A stretch of DNA of 5,677 nucleotides from an uncultured Prevotellaceae bacterium (GTDB lineage Bacteria; Bacteroidota; Bacteroidia; Bacteroidales; Bacteroidaceae), in contig CALAVF010000081.1 in NCBI GenBank assembly GCA_937892315.1, positions 1 through 5,677 of the forward strand, in the 5' to 3' direction. How positions within the stretch are numbered: position 1 is the stretch's first letter; every line of letters starts with the position of its first letter. A program made the position numbers and the translations under genes. The notes beneath the pieces were generated by a model. It saw only the letters and a list, made by a program, of their open reading frames with translations. It was not told the DNA's origin and searched no databases. Below, in pieces: positions 5,642 through 5,677 of the stretch.

Positions 5642-5677
5642 AGATCGGAAGAGCGTCGTGTAGGGAAAGAGTGTAGA
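5642..5677. other. Illumina sequencing adapter (not biological)
   Basis: All 36 bases, starting AGATCGGAAGAGCGTCGTGT, match the reverse complement of the Illumina universal (read 1) adapter, running to the contig end. It marks untrimmed adapter read-through at the end of the assembly. The GCTCTTCC at 5634-5641 is complementary to GGAAGAGC at 5647-5654, so up to 8 bases before it are of doubtful origin. Confidence 0.97.

Noticed and set aside
5634..5654. Hairpin GCTCTTCC-AGATC-GGAAGAGC at the contig end
   Set aside because: The 3' arm is adapter sequence, so it is not a biological terminator or structure.

Overview
The window reads as a metagenomic or draft contig from a member of the Bacteroidales, probably Prevotella-like. 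The best evidence is a set of promoters with the Bacteroidetes-type TAnnTTTG -7 box, three of them on the + strand at 1470-1477, 2894-2901 and 4158-4165. Two of these have a TTG/TTTG -33 element 18-20 bp upstream. The second line of evidence is the weak or absent Shine-Dalgarno sequences before most genes. The contig ends in 36 bases of Illumina adapter (5642-5677), so the biological sequence stops at or just before 5641.

Region 1 (1-1410) holds two convergent glycosyltransferase genes: a 5'-truncated GT-B-type enzyme on + and a GT-A, family-2-like enzyme on -. Their 3' ends overlap by 24 bp. They look like the end of a surface-polysaccharide or glycoconjugate locus. Region 2 (1411-3385) is housekeeping-like. 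It carries a 12-helix major facilitator transporter, preceded by an unusually structured leader of about 110 nt that could be a cis-regulatory RNA, and then a free methionine-(R)-sulfoxide reductase under its own clear promoter.

Region 3 (3456-5641) is accessory DNA. It has a leftward DUF2442/helix-turn-helix gene, whose usual DUF4160 partner survives only as a 33-codon C-terminal remnant. After an AT-rich spacer with back-to-back promoters comes a rightward two-gene unit: an AAA/ABC-type ATPase (RloA/AbiLi-like) and, 3 bp later, the first 43 codons of a RloB/AbiLii-like protein. This pair resembles ATPase + RloB abortive-infection modules. The ATPase gene is visibly richer in A/T than the transporter and glycosyltransferase genes, which fits horizontal acquisition.

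The two points most worth following up are the structured leader of the transporter, which I could not match to any riboswitch class I know, and the RloAB-like defence pair cut off by the contig end.
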